From the NCBI GenBank assembly GCA_937952155.1, contig CALFYH010000017.1, positions 1 to 5,473 on the forward strand: a stretch of DNA of 5,473 nucleotides, written 5' to 3'. The first letter of the stretch is position 1, and every line of letters starts with the position of its first letter. The position numbers were made by a program, and so were the translations under genes. Of the stretch, positions 1 to 5,473 are shown one piece after another. The notes beneath the pieces are model-generated. The model saw only the letters and a program-made list of their open reading frames with translations. It did no database searches and was not told the origin of the DNA. The DNA comes from an uncultured Saprospiraceae bacterium. GTDB lineage: Bacteria; Bacteroidota; Bacteroidia; Chitinophagales; Saprospiraceae.

Positions 1-444
1 GTTATCAGATATGCTGAAGTACTTCTTAATATGGCTGAAGCTTATGCAAGAAAAAATGATATGGCAAATGGAATGGCATACCTAAATATGGTTCGTGACA
101 GATCCCTTGCTAGTCCAGCAACCCAATCTTATACTTCATTTGCAGACTCGAAAGCGTTAGTTGGAGCTATTCTTAAAGAAAGAAGAATTGAGTTTTTGAT
201 GGAAGGAAGAAGATGGTCTGATATTCATAGATTACAAAAAGACGATTTATTTCCAATAGATGGTATTCCTGCCAAGGTAGCTAATGGTAATCCACCAGCT
301 ACTGCTTTTGAATTGGGTACACCATACACAGGACCTTTTGGAGTAGCAGCTATACCTGGCTCAAGCCATAAAATTGTTTGGCCTATTCCTCAGATAGAAT
401 TGGATGCCAATCCAACACTTAAGCAAAGTGCTGGCTGGAATTGA
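1..444 (+). CDS. SusD/RagB family outer-membrane nutrient-binding protein, C-terminal part (5' end outside window)
   Basis: The frame is open from base 1 and ends at TGA 442-444, giving 147 residues of a protein that normally has roughly 450-600. SusD-family proteins are surface lipoproteins that sit on a TonB-dependent SusC channel and capture glycans or other oligomers for import. The visible part is the characteristic C-terminal domain. It begins RYAEVLLNMAEAYAR, the conserved helix of the family. A segment with ERRIEF and GRRWSDIHRL follows, and it closes with PIPQIELDANP and LKQSAGWN, close to the usual PIPQ-E-xxNPxLxQNPGY ending. An internal ATG at 31 is not the real start, because the conserved helix begins before it. 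The partner SusC gene would be expected upstream, outside the window. A strong hairpin follows the stop, so this is the last gene of its operon. The substrate cannot be told from this fragment. Confidence 0.95.
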   Translation, partial: VIRYAEVLLNMAEAYARKNDMANGMAYLNMVRDRSLASPATQSYTSFADSKALVGAILKERRIEFLMEGRRWSDIHRLQKDDLFPIDGIPAKVANGNPPATAFELGTPYTGPFGVAAIPGSSHKIVWPIPQIELDANPTLKQSAGWN

Positions 445-471
445 TAGTAGATATTTAATTGAAATTTAGTT

Positions 472-507
472 CAAAGGCAAGGGAGAAATCACCTTGCCTT
501 TGTTTTT
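472..507 (+). terminator. Rho-independent terminator of the susD-like operon
   Basis: An 11-bp perfect stem, CAAAGGCAAGG (472-482) with CCTTGCCTTTG (492-502), encloses a 9-base loop and is followed directly by TTTTT (503-507). It lies 28 bases after the SusD-like stop codon, which fits termination of that operon. Confidence 0.9.
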
Positions 508-625
508 GTGAAAAGGACTCATATATTTATTTTTAGTTTTTAGGAACATTTCACATTACTTTTATGTTATTGCTGATTGTATAATGATACACTAGAATAA
601 TTGTTGATAATAGAATCTTTTGTCA

Positions 626-661
626 TTTGTAATTTAACATTAGCATTCAATTTACCATTTG
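626..661 (+). promoter_or_regulatory. Possible ssrA promoter (weak)
   Basis: TTTG at 626-629 and TACCATTTG at 653-661 are 23 bases apart. They resemble the Bacteroidota TTTG / TAnnTTTG pair, but the -7 element carries one extra base. Transcription would start near 668, leaving about 20 bases to be removed by RNase P before the mature tmRNA 5' end. Both elements sit in an 11-base direct repeat, CATTTGTAATT (624-634 and 656-666), so the match could be coincidental. A TACTTTTTG at 682-690 overlaps the mature 5' end and cannot be the -7 box for it. The rest of the 508-689 gap is AT-rich, with nothing else I recognise. Confidence 0.3.
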
Positions 662-689
662 TAATTCGACATGTATCAATTTACTTTTT

Positions 690-1060
690 GGGGATGACCG
701 GTATCGACAGGAAAGATCATCGGTTTGTAAGCATGTCGGAGCACGATTGTTCACTCCGTTATCAAATGATGATCAAAACACAAATGGCGATAATAACTTC
801 GCATTAGCTGCGTAATCTAGGATTGCAACGCTTTTAGTGCCGCCCGGATGACGTCCGATATATGCCGGTAGCCGCACTTCAACAGACCCGCGGACTAGGT
901 GCGTGAGATGCTTCGATCACAATCCGAAATTACAGAAGATAAGATGACGGCGCCGTGGGCTTCTGTACCTGCCAGATTTCGAAAATCCGAACAGAAGATA
1001 AACATGTAGAAAGCATTCAGTTGCTTTGTCTGGACCAGGGTTCGAGTCCCTGCATCTCCA
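690..1060 (+). ncRNA. ssrA: Transfer-messenger RNA (tmRNA, SsrA), one-piece form
   Basis: This RNA rescues ribosomes stalled on broken mRNAs: it acts first as an alanyl-tRNA, then as a short message that adds a degradation tag. The ends form the tRNA-like acceptor: GGGGATG (690-696) pairs with CATCTCC (1053-1059), with one G-U pair, and A1060 is the discriminator. A T arm is visible: CAGGG (1036-1040), loop TTCGAGT, CCCTG (1048-1052). The conserved 5' part (ATCGACAGG, then GCATGTCGGAG) and 3' part (AACATGTAGAAAGC) align by eye with the E. coli RNA. The tag frame is GGC GAT AAT AAC TTC GCA TTA GCT GCG TAA (786-815), encoding GDNNFALAA. With the tRNA-borne alanine the predicted tag is A-GDNNFALAA, ending in ALAA as proteases of the ClpXP type require. 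The length of about 371 bases is normal for a one-piece tmRNA. The 3' CCA is not encoded (CAA follows A1060), so it must be added after transcription. Small frames read across this region (601-807, 955-1176) are not genes. Confidence 0.97.
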
Positions 1061-1068
1061 CAAATACT

Positions 1069-1107
1069 AAAAACGCCATCGGCTTTATGCTTGATGGCGT
1101 TTTTTTT
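1069..1107 (+). terminator. Rho-independent terminator of ssrA
   Basis: AAAAACGCCATC (1069-1080) pairs with GATGGCGTTTTT (1093-1104) around a 12-base loop, and the T run continues to 1107. It begins 9 bases after the mature tmRNA 3' end. Confidence 0.93.
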
Positions 1108-1267
1108 ATGTTTGAACCATTATTCAACACTATTGTTAGATCCAATTACTCAGACATAATGGATAAAATAAAATAATATTGCCGTTTTGTTGAAGCCTCT
1201 TTTAACCTTTGTCTTGTTATTTGCTACCTTCATCTATAATTATATGCCGAATACATCAACTTCTGTG

Positions 1268-1275
1268 TATCTTTG
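1268..1275 (+). promoter_or_regulatory. Bacteroidota -7 promoter element for the kinase/regulator operon
   Basis: TATCTTTG matches the Bacteroidota -7 consensus TAnnTTTG exactly. No clear TTG is seen at the usual distance upstream (about 1242-1250), so the -33 half is weak or absent. Transcription would start near 1281-1283, giving a 5' leader of about 20 bases before ATG 1303. The element covers the TTG at 1273-1275, which therefore cannot be the translation start if this promoter is used. Confidence 0.5.
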
Positions 1276-1302
1276 TTTTGTCATAATTCCAGTTTGGGTA
1301 TT

Positions 1303-2376
1303 ATGTCATTTGCCATGAAGTCAATTAGTATTTTTTCGATCAAAGAGCAAATCAAAGCTTGGAGCAAACACAATTCATTTTACCATGTGGTATTTTGGAG
1401 TTCGCTCCTTTTTGTTATGATGGTTACTGCTGTTCCGAAAGTAGGATTTTTCCAAGCACTTATTACTGATATAGTAACCATTGGATTTTATGCCATGATC
1501 GCATATCTCAATATTTTTATCTTATTCCCAAAATACCTTAAAGACCGCAATTTTTATTGGCATTTTGGAGCATTGGCATTGGTTGCAATAATTTTGACAC
1601 CCATAAAGACTATACTTTTAGTATTGTTTACGAGTGGCAATGCGGAAGCTCAATCTCATTATATCTCCAATCAGTGGTACATCTTTATATCTCTATTTTT
1701 TGTAGGTACGTCGACAACTATTTATCAGGTGATGAATGACTGGTTGGTCCAGCAACGGGACAAAAAAGAATTGGAAAGTCAGAATCTACAGTCCGAACTC
1801 AAGTTTCTCAAATCCCAAATCAATCCACACTTCCTCTTCAATACATTAAACAGTCTCTATGCATTGACATTGAAAAAATCAGATCTTGCACCCGAGATTG
1901 TGCTGAAATTATCTGAGATGATGCGCTACATGTTGTATGAATGCAACGAAAAGGAAGTATTGCTTAGCAAAGAAATAAACTATATGCAAAACTATCTTGA
2001 TCTAGAAAAACTGAGACACGGAAACAAAATGCTCATTAATTTTAAAGTATCCGGAGATATCAATGATCAGAAAATTTCGCCATTACTATTGATACCGTTT
2101 ATTGAAAATTCTTTTAAACACGGTATAAATAATCAAATATCGCAAGGTTATGTCAATCTCGAACTCATAGTCTCGGGTGATGACTTGATGATGAAGGTCG
2201 AAAACAGTAGATCTCCATCTCTGCCCAAGACATATGAGAAAAGATCTGGTGGTATTGGTCTGATAAATGTGCGGCGTAGGATGAACATCCTTTATCTAGA
2301 AAAACACCACCTTGAAATAAAAGAAAGTCCAAATTCCTATTTGGTGGAATTGAACTTGAATTTGTCAAATTTTTAA
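1303..2376 (+). CDS. LytS/YehU-type membrane sensor histidine kinase
   Basis: This is the sensor half of a two-component pair: it should autophosphorylate on histidine with ATP and pass the phosphate to the regulator encoded next. From ATG 1303 it has 357 residues. Four hydrophobic helices lie at about 28-45, 51-75, 86-110 and 124-144, with no sizeable extracellular sensor domain. A charged, probably coiled-coil linker (about 146-172) leads into the His_kinase domain (PF06580 type): SQINPHFLFNTLNSL with phospho-acceptor His176, then a short HATPase. The ATP site shows the N box PFIENSFKHG (Glu268, Asn269) and the G box GGIGLINVRRRM (from Gly316). The frame stays open upstream to a TTG at 1273, but that codon lies inside the -7 element, so I prefer ATG 1303; ATG 1315 is also possible. 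No Shine-Dalgarno sequence is seen, as is usual in this phylum. The stop is 23 bases before the regulator start, indicating one operon. The signal sensed is not evident. Confidence 0.93.
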   Translation: MSFAMKSISIFSIKEQIKAWSKHNSFYHVVFWSSLLFVMMVTAVPKVGFFQALITDIVTIGFYAMIAYLNIFILFPKYLKDRNFYWHFGALALVAIILTPIKTILLVLFTSGNAEAQSHYISNQWYIFISLFFVGTSTTIYQVMNDWLVQQRDKKELESQNLQSELKFLKSQINPHFLFNTLNSLYALTLKKSDLAPEIVLKLSEMMRYMLYECNEKEVLLSKEINYMQNYLDLEKLRHGNKMLINFKVSGDINDQKISPLLLIPFIENSFKHGINNQISQGYVNLELIVSGDDLMMKVENSRSPSLPKTYEKRSGGIGLINVRRRMNILYLEKHHLEIKESPNSYLVELNLNLSNF

Positions 2377-2399
2377 AATCATAAATTTAATTTTACAAA

Positions 2400-3122
2400 A
2401 TGATCAAAGCAATTTTAGTGGATGACGAGCCTTTGGCACTTGAAATTATGGAAACTTATATAAACCAGATTCCTGAAATACAATTGGTCAAGAAGTGCGA
2501 AAATGCCTTTGAAGCCAATGAAGTTTTGAAGTCTCAACACATCGATTTAATGTTTCTGGACATCCAGATGCCACAGCTTTCGGGTATTGATTTTCTGAAG
2601 ACACTTTCCAATCCGCCAAGTGTCATCTTCACTACAGCTTACCCAGATTATGCAGTTGAAGGTTTTGATCTCAATGCCGTTGATTATTTATTAAAACCAA
2701 TTTCTCTGGAGCGCTTTCTCAAAGCTGTCAATAAGGTATCTGAAAAGCTATCTGCCAAAAGAGCTGAACATGAATTGAATCAACCAGAAGCGGATGATTT
2801 CTTTTTTGTGAAGGCAGATAAAAAATTGGTCAAGATAAATTTTGAAGATATTTTGTACATCGAAGGACTCAAGGACTATGTTATCATCAGACAAGATTCA
2901 GGTAGAGTAATCACTTTGCAGACCATGAAAAGTTTGGAGGACAGACTGCCAGAAACCAAATTTCGAAGGGTACATCGATCCTATATCGTAAATATCAAAA
3001 GAATAACGGCCATCCTTGGCAATATGGTAGAACTCATGGAAGGCGGAAAGATCAAACAATTGCCGATAGGCAAGAATTACAGGGATGAATTATTGGATAT
3101 GATCAATGAAAATAAGTTGTAA
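2400..3122 (+). CDS. LytTR-family response regulator (REC-LytTR)
   Basis: This 240-residue cytoplasmic transcription regulator is the probable partner of the kinase just upstream. Residues 1-118 form a receiver domain: acidic pair Asp8-Asp9, phospho-acceptor Asp54 in LMFLDIQMP, Thr78/Thr79 after the hydrophobic strand, and Lys99 in the LLKP motif. Residues from about 134 form a LytTR DNA-binding domain: FFFVKADKKLVKINFEDILYI, then GLKDYVII, TLQTMKSLEDRLP and FRRVHRSYIVNIKRI, all family hallmarks. The length matches the AgrA/LytR/YehT group. The ATG at 2400 starts the conserved receiver strand immediately, so no earlier start is needed. LytTR proteins usually bind paired direct repeats upstream of a few targets; I see no obvious target site here, so its regulon is unknown. 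This kinase/regulator layout is very common in Bacteroidota. Confidence 0.96.
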   Translation: MIKAILVDDEPLALEIMETYINQIPEIQLVKKCENAFEANEVLKSQHIDLMFLDIQMPQLSGIDFLKTLSNPPSVIFTTAYPDYAVEGFDLNAVDYLLKPISLERFLKAVNKVSEKLSAKRAEHELNQPEADDFFFVKADKKLVKINFEDILYIEGLKDYVIIRQDSGRVITLQTMKSLEDRLPETKFRRVHRSYIVNIKRITAILGNMVELMEGGKIKQLPIGKNYRDELLDMINENKL

Positions 3123-3150
3123 TTAGGGAGATTGGGTGTGTTTGAATTAT

Positions 3151-3175
3151 AAAAGGCACTTAATCATTGTCTTTT
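3151..3175 (+). terminator. Possible weak terminator between convergent genes
   Basis: AAAAGGCA (3151-3158) and TGTCTTTT (3168-3175) form an 8-bp stem with one G-U pair and a 9-base loop, 28 bases after the regulator stop. The T run is part of the stem and no further T tract follows, so termination strength is doubtful. The A/T-ended stem could act from either direction. The rest of the gap to 3291 is AT-rich with no clear signal. Confidence 0.35.
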
Positions 3176-3291
3176 AAACCCGTCCTAAAAGTTATCTAAT
3201 AATTCATTTTATTAAACTCTTTAAATACTTATCTTTAGAAATATAACCTATTGATTAGCAAGTTGTAAATTTTTAATTTTGCTCTAAATTT

Positions 3292-4587
3292 TTATTTTTC
3301 TGTGAAAATTGCACGATTAATACTTGTTTTTATTCGCTGATCGGTCAATTTTATAATAGTGTCAACTTCAGATTTTGTTAGATATCTGGACATTACAACA
3401 TATGATTTGTCGGTTTTAATTTTAAAAACATCTTGAAGATTTGTGGATTTAATTTCTGGATTTTCTTTTATGTCGGGGTATATTTTAAGGTTGATTAAAG
3501 TATCTTTTGAAGACAATTCAGATAGTAGATTACTCAAATGCCTGATAGGATTTGTGTGAAAAATACTCTTGGTAACCGATGAAATTAGACTTTGCAACTG
3601 GCTAGTCGTAGATTGGTATTCATGGTCAATTTTACCATTCTCAACTGAAATAATTATGATTTTTTTTGAAGTATCAATTTCATTTCGCAGCTTATTAGCA
3701 GTTTGATATAAAGCTTCTAATGATTCAAAAGCGAAATTATCATAAACTCCACCATCCATATAATTATCACCACCAACAGTTGCGCTTGCACTTATAAAAG
3801 GAAACATTTGACTCAATGAAACACTTTGACTAATAGTAATAATACCATTATTTTTCGATTTTAGACTGTCCAATATGGAGTGATAATCAAAATTACTGTG
3901 TATATCATTTTTGTATGGGGACGAAATACTCGGTTTGCCCAATGATATATTATAAGAAATGGGTAAAAATATTGGCAAGGTAGCATGATCATCTTTATAC
4001 CAGTCACTCCATTGCATTTTTTTTAGGATTTCAAGATTATTATTTGCGATTGTCTTACTGAAAGCGGCACTTTCGAGATCTATCAAATTGTCATTTCTAT
4101 TTATGAATTTGGTTGGAATGAACCTTTGATATAAATATCTGTCCGTAAATAGCATTTTGTACATAGACTTCGTGACATAATCGTTATTATATAGATTTAA
4201 GGCATTTGATTCCAAATTATTGTTTGGAAATTTATTTAGATATTTTGACGCTAAGTAAAACAAAGCACCATTGCTACTTCCTGAGATAGTTGTGATAGCC
4301 AATATGTTATCTTTGATATAGTCAATAGTGTCCAATTTTGCTAAGGAGGCATACATACTACAACCAGCACGAGATCCACCACCTTGTCCAGAGATAATAA
4401 TAATAGGCTTGCCATTATTTTTTCTATTGGTTATCCATTTTCTAAATGAATCTGAAAGTGTCACTTGATTGGAGGTATTTGATTGTAATTTCGTAAGTGC
4501 GAAACTGTACTGACTTTCGTAGGACGATTTGTCATCAACAATAATATTTATAGTCGCTATCATAACCAAAAATACAAGAAATATCAA
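3292..4587 (-). CDS. Patatin-like phospholipase, probably missing its N-terminal membrane region
   Basis: This is a serine acyl hydrolase of the patatin fold, expected to cleave acyl chains from membrane lipids. In the 431-residue frame the oxyanion-hole motif is GQGGGSRAG (67-75), the nucleophile elbow is G-S-S-N-G with Ser105, and the catalytic aspartate is Asp278 in MDGGVYDN, preceded by FPFISASATVGG as in other patatins. One hydrophobic helix (about 1-17) precedes the domain. As I recall the family, bacterial relatives with this arrangement carry several membrane helices, then a linker, then the domain; only the last helix is present here. The only long-form start is TTG 4587. The same frame continues upstream without an ATG for 21 codons, to a stop at 4651-4653. 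Those codons read as a basic loop plus more of the helix, so the start is doubtful; ATG 4563 is another choice. I think the true 5' part was lost at the junction near 4620-4650. The gene converges on the LytTR operon. Its low GC by eye matches the flanking DNA. Confidence 0.8.
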   Translation of the reverse strand: MIFLVFLVMIATINIIVDDKSSYESQYSFALTKLQSNTSNQVTLSDSFRKWITNRKNNGKPIIIISGQGGGSRAGCSMYASLAKLDTIDYIKDNILAITTISGSSNGALFYLASKYLNKFPNNNLESNALNLYNNDYVTKSMYKMLFTDRYLYQRFIPTKFINRNDNLIDLESAAFSKTIANNNLEILKKMQWSDWYKDDHATLPIFLPISYNISLGKPSISSPYKNDIHSNFDYHSILDSLKSKNNGIITISQSVSLSQMFPFISASATVGGDNYMDGGVYDNFAFESLEALYQTANKLRNEIDTSKKIIIISVENGKIDHEYQSTTSQLQSLISSVTKSIFHTNPIRHLSNLLSELSSKDTLINLKIYPDIKENPEIKSTNLQDVFKIKTDKSYVVMSRYLTKSEVDTIIKLTDQRIKTSINRAIFTEK

Positions 4588-4605
4588 ACTGAAAATTTGA
4601 ATTGA

Positions 4606-4896
4606 AGTAAATTTTATGGTCTTATTTTTTATAAAATTCTTCTTGAGAACTCAAATCGCTTTAAAGAATTTCCAATCAATTCTCTTACACTTGAGTATGT
4701 TGAAGGTAATGAGGACGAAAATATTATTGAGCTTTCTCTTGAGCCAGAAACTAAAGATGTAGAGCGTGTTAAAAAACTTATTGGGATTGTTTATAAAAAA
4801 ATTATTGCACTTGATTTTCCAGATGTAGATGCTTACTCAAAAGACTATAAAGGAATTCTTGCGTTTGAAGAGGATCTATTAAGCGGAAAAATATAA
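4606..4896 (+). pseudogene. C-terminal fragment of an unidentified protein, no start codon
   Basis: The frame is open from 4606 (after a stop at 4603-4605) to TAA 4894-4896 and contains no ATG. From about 4633 it reads as real protein: KILLENSNRFKEFPINSL, then LTLEYVEGN, an acidic stretch with ELSLEPETKDVERVKKLIG, and a tail with ALDFP, YSKDYKGILAFEEDLL and GKI. The balanced charge and lack of low complexity suggest about 85 authentic C-terminal residues of a larger protein. I do not recognise the family firmly. The 6-base gap to the nuclease frame suggests the two were one operon in the source genome, so a helicase or another DNA-repair protein is a plausible guess only. The upstream part is missing at the junction where the minus-strand patatin frame also breaks off. 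Confidence 0.55.
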
Positions 4897-5335
4897 ATTA
4901 TTATGCCTGATAAATATACAGCGGTATGGGTGTCACATTCTTCGATAGGGGACTTTATAAAATGTCCACGTGCGTATTACTTGAAGAATGTATACAAAGA
5001 TCCTAAAACAAAACGAAAAATGAATATCGTAAATCCCGCACTTTCACTTGGTGTTTCGGTACATGAAGTGCTCGAAGGCTTGGCTGATTTTCCCAGTGAA
5101 GAGCGTATGAATCGGGATTTGTTGCAATGGTTTGATGAAGTTTGGAAAAAAGTGACCGGCATTAAAGGTGGCTTTACTGACGAGGATCAAGAAAAAGAAT
5201 ATAAAGAACGTGGTATTGCAATGCTGAAAAACGTGATCAAAGACCCCCGTTTTTTAACACACAAACGTATCAAGCTCCCAAAAGGAGAAATGAATCCCAA
5301 CTTCTATTTAAGTGAAGAAGATAATATTATTTTTC
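4620..5335. other. Foreign-looking block with broken genes at both edges (probable assembly chimera or small insertion)
   Basis: Between about 4620-4650 and 5315-5335 the content differs from both flanks. It carries a protein C-terminus without a start and a nuclease N-terminus without its catalytic half, both on the plus strand and close-set. The left flank ends inside an N-terminally truncated patatin gene. The right flank begins at the start of a Bacteroidota-type secreted protein. The block looks richer in GC than the patatin gene (judged by eye). No inverted repeats, target duplication or transposase were seen at the edges, so a standard mobile element is not supported. The edges are given approximately because the joining bases fit both sides. 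Confidence 0.6.
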
Positions 5336-5370
5336 CTTATTATAGCCAGCAGTCTTACTGCTCAGAATAA
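4903..5370 (+). CDS. RecB/Cas4-like PD-(D/E)XK nuclease, N-terminal part only (truncated)
   Basis: The first ~143 residues match the N-terminus of RecB/AddB/Cas4-like nucleases (PDDEXK_1 type). WVSHSSIGDFIKCPRAYYLKN (10-30) is the S-x-S-x-x-x-x-F-x-x-CP-x-x-YYL signature with Cys21. SLGVSVHEVLEGL (48-60) carries the motif-I histidine, His54. A helical part with FDEVWKKVTGIKGGFTDED and ERGIAML follows. Such enzymes cut DNA, usually with a helicase partner, but the catalytic Asp and Glu-x-Lys motifs, which come later in a ~250-residue protein, are absent. After LSEEDNII (about 136-143) the frame continues only 12 residues to a stop at 5368-5370, and these lie in another gene's coding DNA. From memory, closely similar proteins are common in Patescibacteria/CPR genomes. 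ATG 4903 is the natural start, 6 bases after the preceding stop. The product as written would be inactive. Confidence 0.8.
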   Translation: MPDKYTAVWVSHSSIGDFIKCPRAYYLKNVYKDPKTKRKMNIVNPALSLGVSVHEVLEGLADFPSEERMNRDLLQWFDEVWKKVTGIKGGFTDEDQEKEYKERGIAMLKNVIKDPRFLTHKRIKLPKGEMNPNFYLSEEDNIIFPYYSQQSYCSE

Positions 5371-5473
5371 AACTCAGAAGTGGCAGTTTAACGCAGGGTG
5401 GAGCATGCATAAATTCCTCGACCAAAGTGTGGGAATCATGCCGAATTTAACACAGTTTGATAAATTAAACACT
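5312..5473 (+). CDS. Secreted or outer-membrane protein, N-terminal part (runs past window end)
   Basis: A frame in +1 relative to the nuclease begins at GTG 5312 and stays open to the last base (54 codons). It reads MKKIILFFLIIASSLTA followed by QNKTQKWQFNAGWSM. That is a short, basic n-region, a hydrophobic core and an A-Q cleavage site after residue 17: a standard Sec signal peptide of the kind common in Bacteroidota. The mature start (WQFNAGWSMHKFL, then GIMPNLTQF) suggests an envelope or beta-barrel type protein, but I cannot name the family from 37 residues. The first ~20 bases overlap sequence that also reads as nuclease residues SEEDNII, so the parental start was perhaps ATG and the GTG a product of the junction. 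No ribosome-binding or promoter sequence of its own is visible, because the upstream DNA belongs to the nuclease frame. Confidence 0.65.
   Translation, partial: MKKIILFFLIIASSLTAQNKTQKWQFNAGWSMHKFLDQSVGIMPNLTQFDKLNT

Noticed and set aside
601..807. 68-codon open frame with a TTG start
   Set aside because: It runs through the tmRNA 5' domain and tag region, and its translation has no protein character beyond the tag.
1020..1060. tmRNA 3' end as an attachment site for an integrated element
   Set aside because: Integrases often use this site, but there is no integrase, no second copy of the 3' end, and a normal kinase operon follows.
955..1176. 73-codon open frame
   Set aside because: It covers the tmRNA 3' tRNA-like domain and its terminator; chance frame.
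1557..1739. Open frame inside the kinase gene
   Set aside because: Out-of-frame shadow of the membrane helices of the kinase.
2165..2368. Minus-strand open frame inside the kinase gene
   Set aside because: Antisense shadow of the HATPase region; no protein features.
3257..3283. AGCAA/TTGCT hairpin as terminator for the patatin gene
   Set aside because: Only 5 bp of stem with a 17-base loop and no T run on the minus strand.
4977..5162. Minus-strand open frame inside the nuclease fragment
   Set aside because: Antisense shadow of the well-supported nuclease N-terminus.
4620..5335. Insertion sequence or integrated mobile element
   Set aside because: No transposase or integrase, and no terminal inverted repeats or target duplication found at the edges by eye.
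4903..5370. Cas4 of a CRISPR system
   Set aside because: The CP-x-x-YYL signature is shared by many RecB-like nucleases; no repeat array, no other cas gene, and the conserved C-terminal cysteines cannot be seen because the gene is cut.

Overview
The window looks like a metagenomic contig of mostly Bacteroidota origin with a short foreign-looking block near its right end. The Bacteroidota signs are a SusD/RagB C-terminus, a LytS-type kinase paired with a LytTR regulator, a TAnnTTTG-type -7 promoter element, absence of clear Shine-Dalgarno sequences, AT-rich DNA and a signal peptide ending in TA-Q. I cannot place it below phylum with confidence.

Layout, left to right. Positions 1-444 are the C-terminal 147 residues of a SusD-family outer-membrane nutrient-binding lipoprotein, closed by a strong terminator (472-507). 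Positions 690-1060 are the one-piece tmRNA gene ssrA, with a readable tag frame and its own terminator (1069-1107). Positions 1303-3122 are a two-gene operon: a four-helix membrane sensor kinase of the LytS/YehU type, then a REC-LytTR response regulator 23 bases downstream. A good -7 element at 1268-1275 argues that the kinase starts at ATG 1303 (or 1315) and not at the earlier TTG. Convergent to this operon, 3292-4587 on the minus strand encodes a patatin-like phospholipase whose N-terminal membrane part appears to be missing.

From about 4620-4650 to about 5315-5335 the character changes. This block holds the C-terminal end of an unidentified protein (no start codon) and, 6 bases later, the first ~143 residues of a RecB/Cas4-like PD-(D/E)XK nuclease that stops before its catalytic D/ExK motifs. 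From memory, this nuclease type is typical of Patescibacteria/CPR genomes. At the right edge the nuclease frame gives way to a different frame that reads as a Bacteroidota signal peptide followed by a secreted or outer-membrane protein running off the window (5312-5473).

All three genes touching the block edges are broken at or next to those edges. The simplest reading is an assembly chimera, or a recent insertion of a ~0.7 kb fragment, rather than a functional new system. The remaining genes are ordinary for the phylum: nutrient uptake, ribosome rescue, envelope signalling and a membrane-linked lipid hydrolase. I found no CRISPR array, transposase, tRNA or convincing new system.
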